Assembly: GCF_016907435.1 (NCBI RefSeq)
Contig: NZ_JAFBBZ010000001.1
Coordinates: 3,038,001-3,102,000 of the forward strand
Direction: 5' to 3'
Length of the DNA stretch: 64,000 nt
From: Nocardioides salarius
GTDB taxonomy: Bacteria; Actinomycetota; Actinomycetes; Propionibacteriales; Nocardioidaceae
Shown here piece by piece: positions 61,642-64,000 of this stretch (within the stretch, counting starts at the first letter, position 1; each line of letters opens with the position of its first letter). A model generated the notes under the pieces. That model saw only the letters and a program-made list of their open reading frames with translations, did no database searches and was not told the origin of the DNA. The translations under genes and the position numbers were made by a program.

Positions 61642-62363
61642 GAGAGCACGGCCGAGCGGAACGTGTGCACCGTGCGGTAGCCGAGCCGCTCGTAGAGGTG
61701 GATCGCGGGCGCGTTGTCGGTGTAGACGCCGAGGCTGGCGGTGCCCGACGCGCCGGCGAGCGCCCGTCGGGTCAGGGCCGTCGAGACCAGGCGGCCCAGG
61801 CCGCGCCGCTCCTCGCTCGGCAGCACCGTGATGCCGCGCAGCTGGCCGGTGCCGTCGTGCTGGCGGTTCAGCGCGCCGGCGGCGACCAGCCGGTCGTCCT
61901 CGACGACGCCGAGCCACGCCTCGACGCCGGGGCTGTCGGGGCGTGCGAACGAGCCCGGGTTGCCGGCGTCGAGCAGGGCGACCAGGTCGTCGCGTCCGCC
62001 GACCTCGCCGACCTGCGGGGTCGGCTCGGCGGGCTGCTCGTGGGTCAGCATCCAGTCCCAGCGCGTGGCCGCGTCGTGCGCCCAGCCCGCCGGCAGCGCG
62101 TCGTACGCCGCCGCCTCGACGGTGATCCGCCAGGGGCGGGGGTGCAGCGCGGCGACGCGCGCCATCAGCGGCTCGAGCGCCTCGGCGGGCCCCAGGCAGA
62201 CCAGCTGCGGTCCGGGGGCCGGGCCGGTCCAGCGCGGGTGGTTCTCGACCACGGCCGCGGCCCCCGCGACCCAGGCACGAGGGGCCAGCGCCGGGTCGAC
62301 CTGGTGGCGCACGAAGCGGTGCTGCGAGGTGGTGACCAGCTGCTCGACCGAGATCTCCTGCAC
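61638..62363 (-). CDS. GNAT-family N-acetyltransferase, two-domain
   Basis: 241 residues from GTG 62363. The C-terminal GNAT core has [28 protein letters not shown] and [27 protein letters not shown]. The first 120 residues are a separate degenerate domain. It is inserted on the opposite strand between rimI and tsaD; its substrate is unknown. No clear -10 or Shine-Dalgarno sequence supports the start, so it is tentative. Confidence 0.82.
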   Translation of the reverse strand: MQEISVEQLVTTSQHRFVRHQVDPALAPRAWVAGAAAVVENHPRWTGPAPGPQLVCLGPAEALEPLMARVAALHPRPWRITVEAAAYDALPAGWAHDAATRWDWMLTHEQPAEPTPQVGEVGGRDDLVALLDAGNPGSFARPDSPGVEAWLGVVEDDRLVAAGALNRQHDGTGQLRGITVLPSEERRGLGRLVSTALTRRALAGASGTASLGVYTDNAPAIHLYERLGYRTVHTFRSAVLS

Positions 62364-62436
62364 GGCCAGATCATGCCCGGGGCCCGGTGACGATCTGGGC
62401 GCGGGGCCGGTGGGCTCGCGTGCGACGATGAGCCGC

Positions 62437-63483
62437 GTGAGCGAACCGCTGGTGCTGGGGATCGAGACGTCCTGCGACGAGACCGGGGTCGGGATCGTGC
62501 GCGGCCACACGCTGCTGGCCGACGCGGTCGCGAGCAGCGTCGACGAGCACGCCCGCTTCGGCGGCGTGGTGCCCGAGGTGGCCAGCCGGGCGCACCTCGA
62601 GGCGATGGTGCCCACGATCGAGCGGGCCTGCGAGACGGCGGGCATCTCGCTGCACGACGTCGACGCGATCGCGGTCACCAACGGGCCCGGCCTGGCCGGC
62701 GCCCTGCTCGTCGGCGTCGCCTCCGCCAAGGCGCTGGCGCTGGGCCTGGGTAAGCCGCTCTACGGCGTCAACCACCTGGCCTCCCACGTCGCCGTCGACC
62801 AGCTCGAGCACGGCCCGCTGCCCGAGCCCTGCCTGGCGATGCTGGTCAGCGGGGGACACTCCAGCCTGCTGCGCGTCGAGGACGTGACCGTCGGGGTCGA
62901 CCCGATGGGCGAGACGATCGACGACGCTGCGGGGGAGGCCTTCGACAAGGTGGCCCGGCTGCTCGGGCTGCCGTTCCCGGGCGGGCCGCACATCGACCGG
63001 ATGGCACGCGAGGGCGACAGCGTGGCCATCGACTTCCCGCGGGGGCTGACGGCGCGCCGCGACCTCGAGCGGCACCGCTTCGACTTCTCGTTCTCGGGCC
63101 TCAAGACGGCCGTGGCCCGGTGGGTCGAGGCGCGCGAGCGCGCCGGTGAGCCGGTGCCGGTCGCGGACGTCGCGGCGTCGTTCCAGGAGGCGGTCTGCGA
63201 GGTGCTGGTGCGCAAGGCGCTCGACGCCGCCTCGAGCGAGGGCATCGACCACCTGCTCATCGGCGGTGGCGTCGCGGCCAACTCCCGGCTGCGTCACCTC
63301 GCCGAGGAGCGCGCCGAGCGGCTCGGCATCCGGGTGCGGGTGCCGCGCCCGGGCCTGTGCACCGACAACGGCGCGATGGTGGCCGCGCTGGGCGCGGAGA
63401 TGGTCGCCCGTGGCCGTACGCCGTCGTCGCTGGACCTGCCGGCCGACTCGAGCCTGCCGGTCTCCTCGGTGCTCGCCGGCTGA
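62437..63483 (+). CDS. tsaD: tRNA t6A synthesis protein TsaD
   Basis: 348 residues. [33 protein letters not shown], the iron-binding H113 and H117 in [41 protein letters not shown] and FSGLKTAV are conserved. It transfers threonylcarbamoyl to A37 of tRNA with TsaB. GTG 62437 gives the usual [10 protein letters not shown] start; ATG 62428 would add three residues. Confidence 0.96.
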   Translation: MSEPLVLGIETSCDETGVGIVRGHTLLADAVASSVDEHARFGGVVPEVASRAHLEAMVPTIERACETAGISLHDVDAIAVTNGPGLAGALLVGVASAKALALGLGKPLYGVNHLASHVAVDQLEHGPLPEPCLAMLVSGGHSSLLRVEDVTVGVDPMGETIDDAAGEAFDKVARLLGLPFPGGPHIDRMAREGDSVAIDFPRGLTARRDLERHRFDFSFSGLKTAVARWVEARERAGEPVPVADVAASFQEAVCEVLVRKALDAASSEGIDHLLIGGGVAANSRLRHLAEERAERLGIRVRVPRPGLCTDNGAMVAALGAEMVARGRTPSSLDLPADSSLPVSSVLAG

Positions 63484-63489
63484 CCTGGC

Positions 63490-63516
63490 GCCCCGTCCTC
63501 AGTCGAGGACCGGGGC
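63490..63516. terminator. Bidirectional hairpin terminator
   Basis: GCCCCGTCCTC, AGTC loop, GAGGACCGGGGC: an 11-bp stem with one bulge between convergent tsaD and the edge gene. The stop of the latter is inside the loop. Confidence 0.55.
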
Positions 63517-64000
63517 GTGGCCCTCGTCGTCGGTCCAGTCGTCCTCGGTGGCGAAGAAGGCCTGGTCGGGCCGGTCGGCGTCGCGCTTGCGACCACGGCC
63601 GGTGCCACCCGCCCCGCCGACCGCGCCACGGCCACCGGCGCCACCGGCCGAGCCGGCGGCGCGTGCGCCAGCCTGTCCGGAGGTGCCTCGGGCGCCGCCG
63701 GTCGCCCGGGTGCCCGTGGCTCCCGTCGCAGCTCCGCGACCGGCAGTGGTCGACGTCCCGACCGCACCGGCGCTGCGGCCGAGGGTGGCTCCGCCCGAGG
63801 TGCGTCCCGTGCCGATGGCGCGTGCGGCTGCGGGGCGACCGGCCGTGGACCCGGCAGCCGCGCCGCCCACCGGCGCCACGGAGGCTCCGCCGGCGAGGCG
63901 GCCGCCGAGGAGCGCCGCCCCACCCATCACGGCGCTGCCGGCGATGCCGCCGCCGATGCCTGCGGTCAGCCCGCCGGTGCCGCCGGTGCCGCTGGTCGTG
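63499..64000 (-). CDS. Gly/Ala/Thr-rich protein, C-terminal part (cut by right edge)
   Basis: 167 visible codons, open to the edge. Low-complexity Gly/Ala/Thr/Arg (TTSGTGGTGGLTAGIGGG, then AVGGAGGTGRGRKRDAD) ends in the charged tail RPDQAFFATEDDWTDDEGHAPVLD. The charged end after a Gly-rich region resembles C-termini of large WXG100-containing actinobacterial proteins linked to type VII secretion, but the N-terminal domain is outside the window. The internal ATG at 63930 is not the true start. Confidence 0.7.
   Translation of the reverse strand, partial: TTSGTGGTGGLTAGIGGGIAGSAVMGGAALLGGRLAGGASVAPVGGAAAGSTAGRPAAARAIGTGRTSGGATLGRSAGAVGTSTTAGRGAATGATGTRATGGARGTSGQAGARAAGSAGGAGGRGAVGGAGGTGRGRKRDADRPDQAFFATEDDWTDDEGHAPVLD

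Overview
The window is chromosomal DNA of a very GC-rich actinobacterium, most likely a nocardioid (Nocardioides or a close relative). The evidence is strong G/C preference at third codon positions, frequent GTG/TTG starts, many leaderless TANNNT promoters, actinobacterial families (DUF3000, DUF4349, DUF402, LigC/PolDom end-joining enzymes), a 6C small RNA and a coproporphyrin-type heme pathway (HemE, HemY/CgoX, HemQ). The genus is inferred by eye.

Layout. 1-5 kb: DUF402 protein (cut by the left edge), a Baeyer-Villiger-type monooxygenase/SDR operon divergent from a TetR regulator over a 21-bp operator, and ornithine aminotransferase. 5-16 kb: a secreted protein, HrpA helicase, a PemK-like protein behind a structured leader, an orphan solute-binding lipoprotein, RNase D and DUF3000. 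15.5-24.7 kb: heme genes hemE, hemY and hemQ, interrupted by a membrane protein and a LuxR-type two-component system, then a lipoprotein and MsrB. 24.8-29 kb: ferredoxin-type reductase with fatty-acid desaturase and several small orphan genes, separated by two unusual palindrome-cored 12-bp repeat elements. 29.3-34 kb: an mde-like methionine catabolism locus (PLP lyase, AceE-like 2-oxoacid dehydrogenase, divergent Lrp regulator). 34-40 kb: Eis-type acetyltransferase, a repeat-cassette array, PolDom, the 6C RNA, a sulfotransferase, LigC-type ligase and an odd tRNA-Gln. 40-46.5 kb: thioesterase next to a tRNA fragment, FKBP lipoprotein, ABC exporter with a potassium channel, glmU and prs. 46.7-56.8 kb: PepN and a tight four-gene envelope operon. 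57-63.5 kb: rplY, pth, cysQ, HAD hydrolase, lytic transglycosylase, and the t6A genes tsaB-rimI-tsaD. The right edge cuts a Gly/Ala-rich protein.

The best candidate for an undescribed system is the operon at 49328-56806: a large secreted helical protein, a periplasmic-binding-type lipoprotein, a transmembrane Ser/Thr kinase with a Cys-containing outer domain, and an FHA protein that looks like the N-terminal half of a type VII secretion EssC/EccC ATPase without its ATPase domains. It lies between prs and rplY, which are usually close neighbours in actinobacteria. This reads as an outside-to-inside phospho-signalling module. The other strong oddities are non-coding: the palindrome-cored 12-bp repeat elements (27573-27709, 29115-29311), 22-bp repeats that begin exactly at the stop codons of hemQ and pepN, a 14-bp-stem leader before the PemK-like gene, and competing stems in the rplY leader.
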